Notes: generated by a model not told the origin, from the letters alone. A stretch of 51,123 nucleotides of DNA from Halobacteriales archaeon QS_8_69_26 (GCA_003023195.1 PXRX01000021.1:1-51123); one strand, 5' to 3'. Positions 1 through 8,325 are shown, counted from the first letter of the stretch. A program made the numbers and translations.

Positions 1-2
1 AC

Positions 3-92
3 CTCCAGAAGTACCTCGACTTCCTCGCACTAAAACTCAACTCATCCGAGGACTGGTTCGAGAAACTCCTACGTTACAATGTATCGGGATGA
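3..92 (+). CDS. C-terminal fragment of an unidentified protein
   Basis: The window opens inside an open frame of 29 codons that ends with TGA. The visible tail contains SSEDWFEKLLRYN. It is rich in hydrophobic and charged residues and less acidic than the surrounding haloarchaeal proteins. The stop lies three bases before the ATG of the next gene, so the two may be co-transcribed. I do not recognise the family. A transposase or DNA-binding tail is possible but unsupported. The start is outside the window. Confidence 0.4.
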   Translation, partial: LQKYLDFLALKLNSSEDWFEKLLRYNVSG

Positions 93-95
93 GCG

Positions 96-500
96 ATGAC
101 GGTAAAGAGGACGGCTTCGGTACTGATCGGGTCGATACTGGTCGGGGCGGGGAGTTGGGGGCTTTGGAAGATTATCGACGCCGGGGGGGACTTGGCGTGG
201 GTCATGAAGTCCTTCCCAGTTATTTCGATTTTCATAGGTGTGGGGTTGGTCGGCAGTGCCGTACAGCGACGATACCCTCTCGGAACCTCCGTCGGTTACG
301 TGTTACTGCCGAACGGTGTGTTGCTCCTCGCGATTAGCACGTACCTGTCGTACGCCGGTTTGAAAGACATCGGCGAGATCCTCGCCGGATTCTTCGCCAT
401 GGTGGGGATAGCCGGGGTCGTGGTTGCTCTCGCGATGATCGGTATCAGTCTCCACAATATCGGTCGGCTACCCGATGACAGACCGTCGGACGAGGGGTGA
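96..500 (+). CDS. Small four-helix membrane protein, unknown function
   Basis: This 134-residue protein has four predicted membrane segments: about residues 7-27, 39-56, 65-85 and 93-118. The loops are short and the C-terminus is acidic (DDRPSDEG). No catalytic or binding motif is visible. The ATG at 96 is chosen because it gives a hydrophobic N-terminal helix; the ATG at 89 is in another frame and gives an arginine-rich shadow product. The gene follows the preceding partial gene by three bases, suggesting an operon. Base composition here is a little less G+C-rich than in the following genes, which fits an accessory segment. Function is unknown. Confidence 0.7.
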   Translation: MTVKRTASVLIGSILVGAGSWGLWKIIDAGGDLAWVMKSFPVISIFIGVGLVGSAVQRRYPLGTSVGYVLLPNGVLLLAISTYLSYAGLKDIGEILAGFFAMVGIAGVVVALAMIGISLHNIGRLPDDRPSDEG

Positions 501-636
501 TTCGAGGCGTGTGAAACCCTCCGAACACCGCTCCGGTGACGGGCGATCCGGTTCCGCGACGTGGAGGGACGACTGGTGACGGTCGGCGGGGTTTATCGGT
601 CGAACCGGTCAGTGATCGGGAGCGCTCGATCCCACC

Positions 637-1455
637 TCAGGAGAAACAGGAGTTGCCCGCGAGTTCCAGGCGGATGCACCCCAGGAACGGGACCCGGACC
701 TTCGCGATCCCGCGGACCCGTTCGGGGGGGACGACCTCCGACCGGCCGACGGCCTGGTCGTAGGCGCCGTTGGCGTCGCCCTTGGTGACGTACCCCGATC
801 TGTTCGCCGGGCACGTCGATATCTGCTGGCAGTCGGTGACGCCCCCGAGGTGGGACTCGTTCGCCATCGCGACCCAGTCCTCGTCCTCCTCGACGTAGAA
901 CATCGCGCGGTGGATGATCGGCGTCTCTCCCGGGCCTGCGGTCTCGTAGACGACGACGTTCCCGTAGTCGCCGAACGACCGGTAGCCGGAGTCGCGGCCC
1001 TCGCGGTAGGTGACGACGGCGGCGTCGGCCCCGCCCCCGGGACTGAACCGCCCGCCCTCCATGACGAACACCAGGTCGCCCTTGTGCATGTGCGGTTCCA
1101 TGCTCCCGCTCTCGACGGCGACCAGGGGCGGCCAGACCCCGCTGATCGCGAACAGGACGAGTCCGATCAGGACGACCAGGCCGACGCTGCTCAGCACCTC
1201 GCGGACGGTGACCACGACCGGGTCCTCGCTGTTCAGGAAGGTGCCGACGGGGCCGCGGTCGGCGGTCCCGTCCTGACCGTCAGCGCCGGACCCCTCCGGC
1301 GGTCGCTCCTCGACCGCCCCGCTCGCCGCGTCTCCCCCGGCAGCCCCGGCGTCCGGATCCGTGGCGTCGGGGGTCCGTTCCGTTCCTGCGGCCGGGTCCG
1401 TGCGGTCGGCCTCGCCCGCGGCCCCGTCGTCGCTGCCGTCTTCGCCCGGTGGCAT
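637..1455 (-). CDS. Signal peptidase I, archaeal type (S26)
   Basis: Membrane serine protease that removes Sec and Tat signal peptides from exported proteins. Seen: 272 residues, an acidic disordered N-terminus (about 1-70), one membrane anchor (about 86-108), the catalytic box ESGSMEPHM with Ser118, then IIHRAMF with His182, and KGDANGAYDQ with Asp227/Asp233. Known: archaeal and ER-type enzymes use Ser-His-Asp rather than the bacterial Ser-Lys pair, and the His here agrees. The acidic N-terminal tail is longer than in non-halophile homologues. The gene is head-to-head with the polymerase D small-subunit gene, sharing a short upstream region. It ends at FLGCIRLELAGNSCFS without an obvious second membrane helix. 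Confidence 0.9.
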   Translation of the reverse strand: MPPGEDGSDDGAAGEADRTDPAAGTERTPDATDPDAGAAGGDAASGAVEERPPEGSGADGQDGTADRGPVGTFLNSEDPVVVTVREVLSSVGLVVLIGLVLFAISGVWPPLVAVESGSMEPHMHKGDLVFVMEGGRFSPGGGADAAVVTYREGRDSGYRSFGDYGNVVVYETAGPGETPIIHRAMFYVEEDEDWVAMANESHLGGVTDCQQISTCPANRSGYVTKGDANGAYDQAVGRSEVVPPERVRGIAKVRVPFLGCIRLELAGNSCFS

Positions 1456-1577
1456 CGGTTCGACGGCCCTTGCACCGGCCCCCGAATCAACCTTCCGCTA
1501 CGAGGCCCCGGTTCTGGGTCGGTTCGAGGATCCGGTCCCCGGTGCAGGCCTCCGCTACCCTTTTGCCGTTCGGGGTG

Positions 1578-3278
1578 ATGACGGCGTGTGTGCCACTGGA
1601 CGGGTCGGCCCGGGTGGTCCGCGAGCTGACCAGCCGGGGCTACAACGCCGAACGGGAGGCGGTGACCCTCCTCGCCGGGGCCGACGACCCCGCCCGCGCC
1701 ATCGAGCGCGCGGTCGCGGCCGCGCCCGACGACGCCCTCAGAATAACGGAAGCACACGTCCGCCGGGGGCTGTCGGCGGACGGCGGACCCGACCCGGACC
1801 CCTCCGGTTCGACTGGAGACGACCCGACCGGATCGACCGAGGACGGTGGGGGCACTCCAGTCGAAACGAAGGGGTCTGGTGGGGCGGGTGGCGGATCCGA
1901 CGGCGAGTCCAGTGGGGGCTCCGTCGGACCGGCCGGCGGCGGCGACCGATCCGGTCCGTCGACGAACGGCGAAACGCCCGGTGGCGGTTCGACGACGAGT
2001 GATCCCTCCGGCGACGGGGTACCGACCGGTGGGTCCGGCGGTGACCGGGCGGTCGGGGACCGGGATCCCTCGGCCCGGTCGGTCGAGGTCAGCGGCGACG
2101 TGACCGGCGAGTCGACGGGTACCGGCGAGTACGGGGACTTCGTGTCGCTGTTCCGCGACCGGTTCGAGCGACTCTCCCGGAAACTCCGCTCGCGGGTCAC
2201 GCCCCGGCGGGCCGACGCAATCGACGACCTCCCGGGCGGCGACGACGCCGCGATGGTCGGCCTGGTCGACGAGGTCCGGTCGACCGCCAGCGGTCACCGG
2301 ATCCTCGACCTGGAGGACACGACCGGGACCTTCCCCTGCCTGGTGATGAAAGACCGGGAGTTCTTCGCCGAGACGGAGACGATAGTGGAGGACGAGGTGG
2401 TCGCCGTCGAGGGCAGCGTCTCGGACGACGGCGGGATCCTCTTCGTCGACTCGCTGTACTTCCCGGAGGTGCCCCGGAACCACACCCCCTCGACGGCGGA
2501 CCGCCACGTCCAGGCGGCCCTGGTCAGCGACGTCCACGTCGGGAGCCAGGAGTTCATGGGCGAGGCCTGGGAGCGGTTCGCCGACTGGTTCCACACCCCC
2601 GAGGCCGCGTCCGTCGAGTACCTGCTCATCGCCGGGGACATGGTCGAGGGCGTGGGGGTCTACCCGGACCAGGACGAGGAACTGGACATCGTCGACGTCT
2701 ACGAGCAGTACGAGCGGTTCTCGGAGCACCTCAAGTCGGTGCCGGGGGACGTGGAAATCGTGATGATCCCCGGCAACCACGACGCCGTGCGCCTCGCCGA
2801 GCCACAGCCCGGATTCAGGGAGGACCTCCGGGACATCATGACCGCCCACGACGCACGGATCTACGGCAACCCCTCCACGGTCACCCTGGAGGGCGTCGAT
2901 TTCCTGCTGTACCACGGGATGTCGCTGGACGAACTGATGGCGGAGTTTCCCGACGAGGAGGCGAGCTACGAGCACCCCCACAGGGCGATGTACCACCTCC
3001 TCAAGAAGCGCCACCTCGCCCCGAAGTTCGGGGGGAAGAACCGCCTGGCCGCGGAGAAGGAGGACTACCTCGTCATCGACGACGTGCCCGACGTGTTCCA
3101 CACCGGCCACGTCCACAAACTCGGCTACGGCAAGTACCGGAACGTCCTCACGGTCAACAGCGGCTGCTGGCAGTCACAGACGGACTTCCAGGCGAAGGTG
3201 GGAATCGACCCGGACCCGGCGGTCGCGCCCATCGTCGACCTGGACACACTGGACCTGACGATCCGCAGGTTTGCCTGA
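1578..3278 (+). CDS. polB: DNA polymerase II (PolD) small subunit DP1
   Basis: Small subunit of the archaeal replicative DNA polymerase D, carrying the Mre11-like 3'-5' exonuclease used for proofreading. Seen: an N-terminal helical region (VVRELTSRGYNAEREAV), a long low-complexity acidic Ser/Gly/Thr linker (about 1780-2110), an OB-fold region (about 2230-2480), then calcineurin-type phosphoesterase motifs in order: SDVHVGSQEF, IAGDMVEG, IPGNHDAV, YHGMSLDEL and HTGHVHKLG. All metal ligands are present. I chose the ATG at 1578. A GTG at 1590 gives the start VPLDGSARVV and may be the true one; the open frame continues upstream to 1449 but that stretch is antisense to the signal peptidase gene. 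566 residues from this start. Confidence 0.92.
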   Translation: MTACVPLDGSARVVRELTSRGYNAEREAVTLLAGADDPARAIERAVAAAPDDALRITEAHVRRGLSADGGPDPDPSGSTGDDPTGSTEDGGGTPVETKGSGGAGGGSDGESSGGSVGPAGGGDRSGPSTNGETPGGGSTTSDPSGDGVPTGGSGGDRAVGDRDPSARSVEVSGDVTGESTGTGEYGDFVSLFRDRFERLSRKLRSRVTPRRADAIDDLPGGDDAAMVGLVDEVRSTASGHRILDLEDTTGTFPCLVMKDREFFAETETIVEDEVVAVEGSVSDDGGILFVDSLYFPEVPRNHTPSTADRHVQAALVSDVHVGSQEFMGEAWERFADWFHTPEAASVEYLLIAGDMVEGVGVYPDQDEELDIVDVYEQYERFSEHLKSVPGDVEIVMIPGNHDAVRLAEPQPGFREDLRDIMTAHDARIYGNPSTVTLEGVDFLLYHGMSLDELMAEFPDEEASYEHPHRAMYHLLKKRHLAPKFGGKNRLAAEKEDYLVIDDVPDVFHTGHVHKLGYGKYRNVLTVNSGCWQSQTDFQAKVGIDPDPAVAPIVDLDTLDLTIRRFA

Positions 3279-3421
3279 GCCGACCCGGAGCCATCGGCCG
3301 TGACTATCCGCGAGTTCGCCTGACCGCCCGTCCCCGGCGAACCGGCGGTCGGCCGAGGCCCGACCCCGCCAGTCCCGACTGTTCGGGGACCTCCGGATCG
3401 ACCGGCGAGGTCCTCGGGGGA

Positions 3422-3889
3422 TCAGGGTTCCATGCGGTACCGGGTCGTCGGCCGGCCGTCGAAGCGGGGACCGGACCCGGCCGAGTCGAAGCCGACGGCC
3501 TCGGCGGCCGTCCGGACGTCGTCCTCGTCCTCCGGGACCAGCACCTCGACGTTCATCCCTTCCCCGCGCGCGAACCGGACGGGTTCGGCGAGCAACACCT
3601 CGACGGCCTCGCGCGTCCCGTCGACCTGGGTGACGTGGACCGTGTGCTCCCGGGCGTCGAAGCTCACGAACCCCAGTAGCTCGTGGTCGTCGGTCCGCTC
3701 GCTCCTCGCCTCGCCGCCGGCGTGGTCGCCGCCGCCGGGCGTGTCGACGTTCGGGTCGGCGTCGCCGGGTTCGGCCTCGGCCACCCGGACGGTCCGGTCG
3801 TGGACGAGGTTGCGCATCACGTCGCTCGGTGCGTCGGCGATGGCGGCCAGGCGTCCGGCGTCGGCCTCCACCGCGTCCCGGACTTCCAT
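3422..3889 (-). CDS. GNAT-like small protein, haloarchaeal
   Basis: A 155-residue acidic protein that begins MEVRDAVEADAGRLAAIAD, a start typical of GNAT N-acetyltransferase folds. It contains LLGFVSFDAREHTVHVTQV, which resembles the central strands of that fold. The acetyl-CoA loop (Q/R-x-x-G-x-G/A) is not clear, so enzymatic activity is doubtful. A Gly/Asp-rich insertion (about residues 45-65) interrupts the middle. The start at 3889 is used because the upstream extension is arginine-rich and atypical. The gene stands alone, with 133 bases to the next minus-strand gene. Substrate is unknown. Confidence 0.65.
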   Translation of the reverse strand: MEVRDAVEADAGRLAAIADAPSDVMRNLVHDRTVRVAEAEPGDADPNVDTPGGGDHAGGEARSERTDDHELLGFVSFDAREHTVHVTQVDGTREAVEVLLAEPVRFARGEGMNVEVLVPEDEDDVRTAAEAVGFDSAGSGPRFDGRPTTRYRMEP

Positions 3890-4022
3890 GGTCCGAGTTC
3901 CGGCCACACGCCTAAAAGTTCGGCGCTCGTCCCAGTTGGCCTTCGGTGAATGGGCGAGTGGCCGCCAGCGTCGGATCCACACCGAGGATTCGGACTGCCG
4001 CGTGATGCCGGCACGGCGGTCC

Positions 4023-5282
4023 TCACCGGAGCGCCCTGGTCGTTCCGGCGCTGGCGTAGACGTCGCCGTCGACGACCACCGGGGACGAGTGGACGCGCTT
4101 CCCAGTCTCGACGCTCCAGACGGTCGAGCCGTCGTCGGCGTTCAGCGCCAGGAGCGCGTTGTCCGCCGCCCCGGATCCGGGGAACCCCGTCGCGACGTAG
4201 ACCACGTCGGCGGCGACGCTCGGGCGGGCCTGGATCGCTGCCGCCGTCGAGTGCCTCCACTCGACCGACCCGTCGTCGGTCGCCAGGGCGATGACCAGCC
4301 CCGAACGCGAGTCGCCCCCGTCGGGGGGGACTCGCCCTCCGACGTAGAGACGCCGGTCGTCGACTGCGGGGGACGAGAGGAAGCTCACGTCGAGGTCGGC
4401 GCTCCACGCCTCGCTCCCGTCCGACGCGTCGACGGCCACGACGCCGGAGTCCCGGACCGCGTAGACGTGTTCGCCGTCCGTCGTCACGCCCCGGCGGGAG
4501 GCCGTCGGTGCGGTCCACTCGGCCGCCCCCGTCTCGGCGTCGAGTGCGACGACCTGCTGGTCCCCGAGGTAGACGGTTCCGTCGTGGACCGCCGGCGTGC
4601 TGGCCCCCGCCTCGGGCCTGGGCCTGTATCGCTCCTCCCGCACGTCCGAGAGGGACGTGTGCCACTCCTGACTCCCGTCGGCCGCGTTCAGGGCGTACGC
4701 GTGGCCGTCGACCCCGACGTACACGCGGCCGTCCACGACCGCCGGCGAGTTACCCGCGGTCCAGCCGTCGGTCTCGAACTGCCACTCCTCGGTACCGTCC
4801 TCGACGGCACGCAAGAGCCCGATCCCCTCGCCGAGCGCCGGATCGCTGCTGTTCAGGACGTACGCCGTGCCGTCCGCCACGGCGGGCGTCGAGGCGACGC
4901 TCGCCGCGGTCTCGAACTCCCACCGTTCACTTCCGTCCTTGGCGGCGAACGCGTGTAGCGTGCGGTTCGATCCGACGTAGACGGTCCCGTCCGTGACTGC
5001 AGGTTCCGAGAACGCTCCTCCCGGGGCGCCGGATTCCCAGTCCACGCTCACTGCCTGCCGGGGTCCCTCTTCGTCGGGTGCGTACCCCGAGTTGGCCGGG
5101 TCGCGGCCGCGACTCGGCCAGTCGGAGGCGGGCGACTGCGACGACGGGGAGGGCGTCCCGGAGACGGTCTGCGATGACGGGGAGGGCGACCCGGAGTCGG
5201 ACTGCGTACAGCCGGCGACTGTGAGACCGATCGTGACGGCACCGACGCGAAGTACGCTCCGGCGGGACCGATCGGAGGTCAT
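4023..5282 (-). CDS. Tat-exported PQQ-like beta-propeller lipoprotein
   Basis: Predicted cell-surface lipoprotein of 419 residues. Seen: a Tat signal (DRSRRSVLRVGA), then a lipobox TVAGC that puts the lipid on Cys25, a Ser/Pro-rich tether with two copies of the word GTPSPSSQ/GSPSPSSQ, and at least seven repeats of the PQQ/WD type, each with 'aVxDGtVYvG...A.dG..eW' (for example AVVDGRVYVGVDG and HSSPVVVDGDVYASAG). Known: such proteins fold as eight-bladed propellers; most bind no PQQ and act as scaffolds or in envelope assembly, like BamB. The start at 5282 is set by the Tat signal; the open frame continues upstream to 5513 without signal-like sequence. No enzyme activity can be assigned. Confidence 0.85.
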   Translation of the reverse strand: MTSDRSRRSVLRVGAVTIGLTVAGCTQSDSGSPSPSSQTVSGTPSPSSQSPASDWPSRGRDPANSGYAPDEEGPRQAVSVDWESGAPGGAFSEPAVTDGTVYVGSNRTLHAFAAKDGSERWEFETAASVASTPAVADGTAYVLNSSDPALGEGIGLLRAVEDGTEEWQFETDGWTAGNSPAVVDGRVYVGVDGHAYALNAADGSQEWHTSLSDVREERYRPRPEAGASTPAVHDGTVYLGDQQVVALDAETGAAEWTAPTASRRGVTTDGEHVYAVRDSGVVAVDASDGSEAWSADLDVSFLSSPAVDDRRLYVGGRVPPDGGDSRSGLVIALATDDGSVEWRHSTAAAIQARPSVAADVVYVATGFPGSGAADNALLALNADDGSTVWSVETGKRVHSSPVVVDGDVYASAGTTRALR

Positions 5283-5286
5283 CGAT

Positions 5287-5464
5287 CTATCCGTTCGAGC
5301 GACCGTATTCGCGCGGTTTCGTGACGGTGCCCGTCGTGCGAGTCGGGTTCCGTTCGTCGCCGACGAGGCGGGTACGGGCGTCGGTGCGGCCCGGCCCGAG
5401 GATCCGACCGGCGAGCGGGGCCCGTCGTCGTTCCCGCGGCGACCAGCAGGGTTCGGCGGCGCAC
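5287..5464 (-). pseudogene. Orphan Tat signal start, probable gene fossil
   Basis: On the minus strand a GTG at 5464 begins VRRRTLLVAAGTTT, a textbook haloarchaeal Tat signal n-region and early hydrophobic core. After about 14 codons the frame becomes arginine- and proline-rich. Reading in another frame from there gives GPLAGRILGPGRT and a more protein-like stretch to a stop near 5287. A TATA-like element lies about 27 bases upstream, placing a leaderless transcript start on this GTG. I infer the remains of a second exported protein that has lost its frame and most of its length. It could be a chance match, but promoter spacing and motif agree. Confidence 0.45.
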
Positions 5465-5487
5465 GGACCTGACGACGATCCAACGGG

Positions 5488-5495
5488 ATAAATAC
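5488..5495 (-). promoter_or_regulatory. TATA-like element upstream of the Tat fossil
   Basis: Minus-strand reading GTATTTAT, in an otherwise G+C-rich stretch, centred about 27 bases before the GTG at 5464. The PQQ lipoprotein at 5282 would need a 180-base leader if this were its promoter. Confidence 0.5.
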
Positions 5496-5540
5496 TTTCT
5501 CGGTATCGAACACGACACTGTTCGGGTTCGATGTGAGCGG

Positions 5541-5561
5541 TTACAGTAAAATTACAGTAAA
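5541..5561. repeat. Two direct copies of TTACAGTAAA, 11-base period
   Basis: TTACAGTAAA occurs at 5541-5550 and 5552-5561, one helical turn apart, in a 506-base region without an intact gene (5283-5788). The same half-site makes palindromes at 49200-49249. It may be a protein binding site upstream of the minus-strand fossil. Confidence 0.55.
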
Positions 5562-5788
5562 CCGATCGTCGCGCTACCCCGTCGTACTCGTGGCCGAACA
5601 CCGGACTGAACGTGCCCGACACCCCAGTTTCGGTCGCGAGGCCGGGGTTCCGGTCCAGTGCCGTCGTTCACCGACGGACCGATCCCCGGTCGAGCGTTCG
5701 TCGACGGACCGTCGTCAGGGAGTCGGTCGTCCGCTCTCGACGGACACCGCCCGTAGGTTCTTTCCGCTGGGGATCGAAGCTCCGGGGT

Positions 5789-6985
5789 ATGTCAGACCCG
5801 GACGATCCCGCGAACCGGTGTGACTTCTGTCGGCTTCCGATGCCCGAGGACCCGGTCAGTATGGAGTACGAGGGGGACACGTACTCTTTCTGCTCGGGGG
5901 CCTGCCGGGACGCGATGACCGAGTCCGACCGGGTGTTCACCGAGTACCGGGGGTACCGCCGCTTCTACCCGGGGGTGGCGGCGCTGGACCGGAGCCTCCC
6001 CCAGGGGATGCTCCGCAACTCGTTCGTCCTCTTTTCGGGACAGGCCGGCACCCGCGACGCCGCGGTCCACGCCGAACTCGTCTGGCGGGCACTCCAGCGC
6101 GGGGAACCCGCCGTCGTCCTGAGCTTCCAGGAACCGCCGGTGTCGGTCGTCGAGCGTTTCCTGACCCTGGACTGGAACGTCCTCCCGTACCTCGAACGCG
6201 ACCAGTTGCACGTCGTCGACGCGTTCACCTACCGGCTGGACGACCCGGACCGGATGCGCGAGCGGATGAACGACTGGAACCAGCACCTCCAGCGGGTCGT
6301 CGACGGCGCGAGCACCGCGGTGCGGGACGCCAGCGACGTCCGCGAACTGGCCAACAAGGTCGACGCCTGCCTCGACGCCCACGGTATGGTCGACACTGGC
6401 GTCGTCCTCATCGACTCGCTGACCGAACTCGGCTCGCTCGTCCAGCCCGTCCAGGCCTACAACTTCGTGAAGGACCTGCGGGCCGACGTCTGCAAGGGCC
6501 GGTTCGTTCCCATCTTCGCCGGCGCGACTTTCGGGGGCAAGGCCGACGCCTTCCCCCACGACCTCGACTACACCGTCGACGGGGTCGTCGACATGCAACT
6601 CAACGACGACCTCGTCGAGGACACCCTCATCAAGCGGGTGCGGATCCGCAAGATGAACGGCGTGCTCACCATCCCGGAGTGGACCGCCTACGAGTACACC
6701 GCCGGCCAGGGGATGGTCCCGTTCGACCCCGAGGTCCAGATGGAGAAAAAGCGCGTCGAGCGGGTCGACGAGGGTGAGGAGGCGCCCGCGGACGACGCCG
6801 AGGTGTCGGACGCCGAGGCCGCCGGAGCGGCGGACGACGCCGACGACGCGGAGTCCGCCGAGGCGGACGGGACGACCGCGTCGGCTGCCGAGGGCGAGGA
6901 CTCGGGGGACGAGGACCGCGGGAGCGTCGACGACCCCCCGCCCGGGGGCGAGGAGTCGGGCACCGCGGCGGACGACGGCGGCTGA
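5789..6985 (+). CDS. KaiC/RecA-like protein with N-terminal Cys4 (TRASH-like) domain
   Basis: A 398-residue soluble protein. Residues 10-45 form a metal-binding domain with Cys11, Cys14, Cys35 and Cys39 (CDFC ... FCSGAC), like TRASH/YHS domains. Residues about 70-340 resemble RecA-superfamily proteins of the KaiC/GvpD/RadA-like group: SFVLFSGQAGT, AVVLSFQEPP, a Walker B strand VVLIDSLTEL and the late sequence FAGATFGGKADAFPHDLDY. The P-loop is degenerate: GQAGTRDA replaces GxxGxGK(T/S), so the catalytic Lys is missing. The C-terminal 60 residues are an acidic Ala/Asp/Glu tail. The ATG at 5789 directly precedes the Cys domain; the upstream extension lacks coding character. Probably a regulator; a function in gas-vesicle or clock systems is not shown. 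Confidence 0.75.
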   Translation: MSDPDDPANRCDFCRLPMPEDPVSMEYEGDTYSFCSGACRDAMTESDRVFTEYRGYRRFYPGVAALDRSLPQGMLRNSFVLFSGQAGTRDAAVHAELVWRALQRGEPAVVLSFQEPPVSVVERFLTLDWNVLPYLERDQLHVVDAFTYRLDDPDRMRERMNDWNQHLQRVVDGASTAVRDASDVRELANKVDACLDAHGMVDTGVVLIDSLTELGSLVQPVQAYNFVKDLRADVCKGRFVPIFAGATFGGKADAFPHDLDYTVDGVVDMQLNDDLVEDTLIKRVRIRKMNGVLTIPEWTAYEYTAGQGMVPFDPEVQMEKKRVERVDEGEEAPADDAEVSDAEAAGAADDADDAESAEADGTTASAAEGEDSGDEDRGSVDDPPPGGEESGTAADDGG

Positions 6986-7030
6986 TCCCGGCGGGGAGCG
7001 ATCCGGAAGCCGACCGGTCCCGACGGCGAC

Positions 7031-7435
7031 TCAGGCGTCCAGCAGTTGCTGTAGCTGACGGCGCCGTCCCACGAGATCGATGGCGGGGTTGAGCGACGGG
7101 TCGTTCGCGAGGTCCTCCAGGACCAGCATGGGGTCGACGCCCTCGCGTTCGATGCGCTCGATGAGTCGCTCTATCTTCGGGCGGTTCAGCGCCAGCGACT
7201 CCAGGAGCCCCACCGCGATGACCATCGGGATGGCGACGTCGGGGTCGTCGGTCAGCGACTCGCTCACCTGGGTGAGGTCCGGGTCCTTCGGCGTCGGCGT
7301 CTCCTCGGTCGGCGGCTGGAGAGTCAGACAGGAGAGACAGACGGCTGCGGCACTCGCGTTCTCGGGCAGGTACTCGCGTAGGTCCTCGGGGACGGTAAAC
7401 CCGACGAGTCCCCGACCACACTCCATGCAGGTCAT
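7031..7435 (-). CDS. Small zinc-ribbon protein, haloarchaeal (DUF6276-like)
   Basis: A 134-residue protein with two CxxC knuckles, CMEC (residues 3-6) and CLSC (about 33-36), which should form a zinc ribbon. They are followed by an acidic linker and a helical C-terminal half (DVAIPMVIAVGLLESLALN ... LVGRRRQLQQLLDA). From memory this matches a haloarchaeal family called DUF6276; a profile search would settle that. Start at 7435, with an in-frame ATG at 7426 as alternative. The open frame runs upstream to 7639 through A+T-rich non-coding sequence. Function unknown; the zinc ribbon suggests nucleic acid or protein binding. Confidence 0.65.
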   Translation of the reverse strand: MTCMECGRGLVGFTVPEDLREYLPENASAAAVCLSCLTLQPPTEETPTPKDPDLTQVSESLTDDPDVAIPMVIAVGLLESLALNRPKIERLIERIEREGVDPMLVLEDLANDPSLNPAIDLVGRRRQLQQLLDA

Positions 7436-7626
7436 GGTCGATGTAACGGCCCACGGGGGCAAAAAGCCCCCGCGTGCCGGTCGACGGCGGTCGGCCGCCG
7501 CCGGCCGGGAACGGCAGTTCTCCACGGTAAAATTTTTAAAGATATGGATTTCCAGGTTAAATTCTACTTTAGTCTTAAAAAGTTCCACAACGTTCGTCAT
7601 CCTCACTCCGAACGTGAACCCGTGTC

Positions 7627-7690
7627 GTGACAGACACACACGAGATCGACAGGCGGACGCTACTCAAGACGACGGGCGCGGCAGTGTCGG
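7627..7690 (+). pseudogene. 5' end of a Tat-exported protein gene, truncated
   Basis: A GTG at 7627 begins VTDTHEIDRRTLLKTTGAAV, a clear twin-arginine signal (DRRTLLK). An A+T-rich promoter-like stretch lies about 50 bases upstream (7570-7581). The frame then becomes Gly/Arg-rich and stops near 7783. From about 7690 onward this DNA is better explained as the 3' part of the minus-strand lipoprotein relic. I infer that the rest of this gene was lost by a deletion that fused it tail-to-tail with that relic. The precise junction cannot be fixed by eye. Confidence 0.55.
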
Positions 7691-8232
7691 CGTCGAACGG
7701 TACCGGCAGCGGGACCGCGACCCAGCCGTTCGGTCGTCGGTCCGGCTCGTACCGCCGGTTTCCGGCCGGCGTTCCGATCCGGTAGGGGGGCCGAGCGTCC
7801 GTCCCGGCGAAGAACCGGCGGTCGCCGGCGACGAGTTCGAACGCGTGGGGTGGCGGGAGGTCGTCTCCACCCTCTCGGTCCCCGGCGGGTTCGATCCCGA
7901 GAACGACGAATCCCCGGTTCCTGGGCGCGTGGACGCCCTGCGAGTCCGGCGTCGTGAGGTGCCGGTAGCCCACCTGGCGGTGGACGCTCGCGACCCGGAC
8001 CACGGCGTCGAGACTCGCGTCGAGGGAACACGGCGACCCCGCCAGACAGCCCCCGGGATCGGCCCTGGGTCCCGGAGGATCCGTGATCGGTGGTGCCGTT
8101 GACGTCTCACCCGTCGTCGGGGTTGCCGCGTCCGTCGGCGTCCGTCGTCGTTCCCGACCCGGTGGCCCCACACCCCGCGACGCCCACCGCGACCGCCGCG
8201 CCGATCCGTCCGAGCAGTGTCCGCCGGTTCAC
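7690..8232 (-). pseudogene. Tat lipoprotein gene, frameshifted and 3'-truncated
   Basis: The GTG at 8232 begins VNRRTLLGRIGAAVAVGVAG followed by Cys: a Tat signal and lipobox. That frame stops after about 41 codons (DADGRGNPDDG then TGA). The protein body lies in another minus-strand frame: it begins near DAATPTTGETSTAPP and runs through ASVHRQVGYRHL, APRNRGFVVLGIEP, PPHAFELVAGDRRFFAG and NGWVAVPLPVPFDAD. This is a coherent beta-strand pattern, reminiscent of small haloarchaeal secreted Ig-like proteins. So a frameshift lies near 8115-8135, and the 3' end merges with the relic at 7627. A sequencing error could explain the frameshift but not the lost end. Confidence 0.6.
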
Positions 8233-8325
8233 ACTGCCGGGTCGTGCGGCGGCGCCATTAACGGTTGAGAAAGGTCAAAGACCGGTTGCAGTGTCGCCGG
8301 TGGCGGAGGGGGCTGGTCGGTGCAC

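Noticed and set aside
1233..3116. A 627-codon minus-strand frame antisense to polymerase DP1
   Set aside because: It is a shadow of the DP1 gene, which has all phosphoesterase motifs on the plus strand.
4508..4996. Arginine-rich plus-strand frame over the PQQ propeller gene
   Set aside because: No domain features; it is out-of-frame reading of the propeller repeats.
5789..6985. Circadian clock or gas-vesicle regulator
   Set aside because: The similarity is to the wider RecA/KaiC fold only, the P-loop is broken and no kai or gvp genes are nearby.
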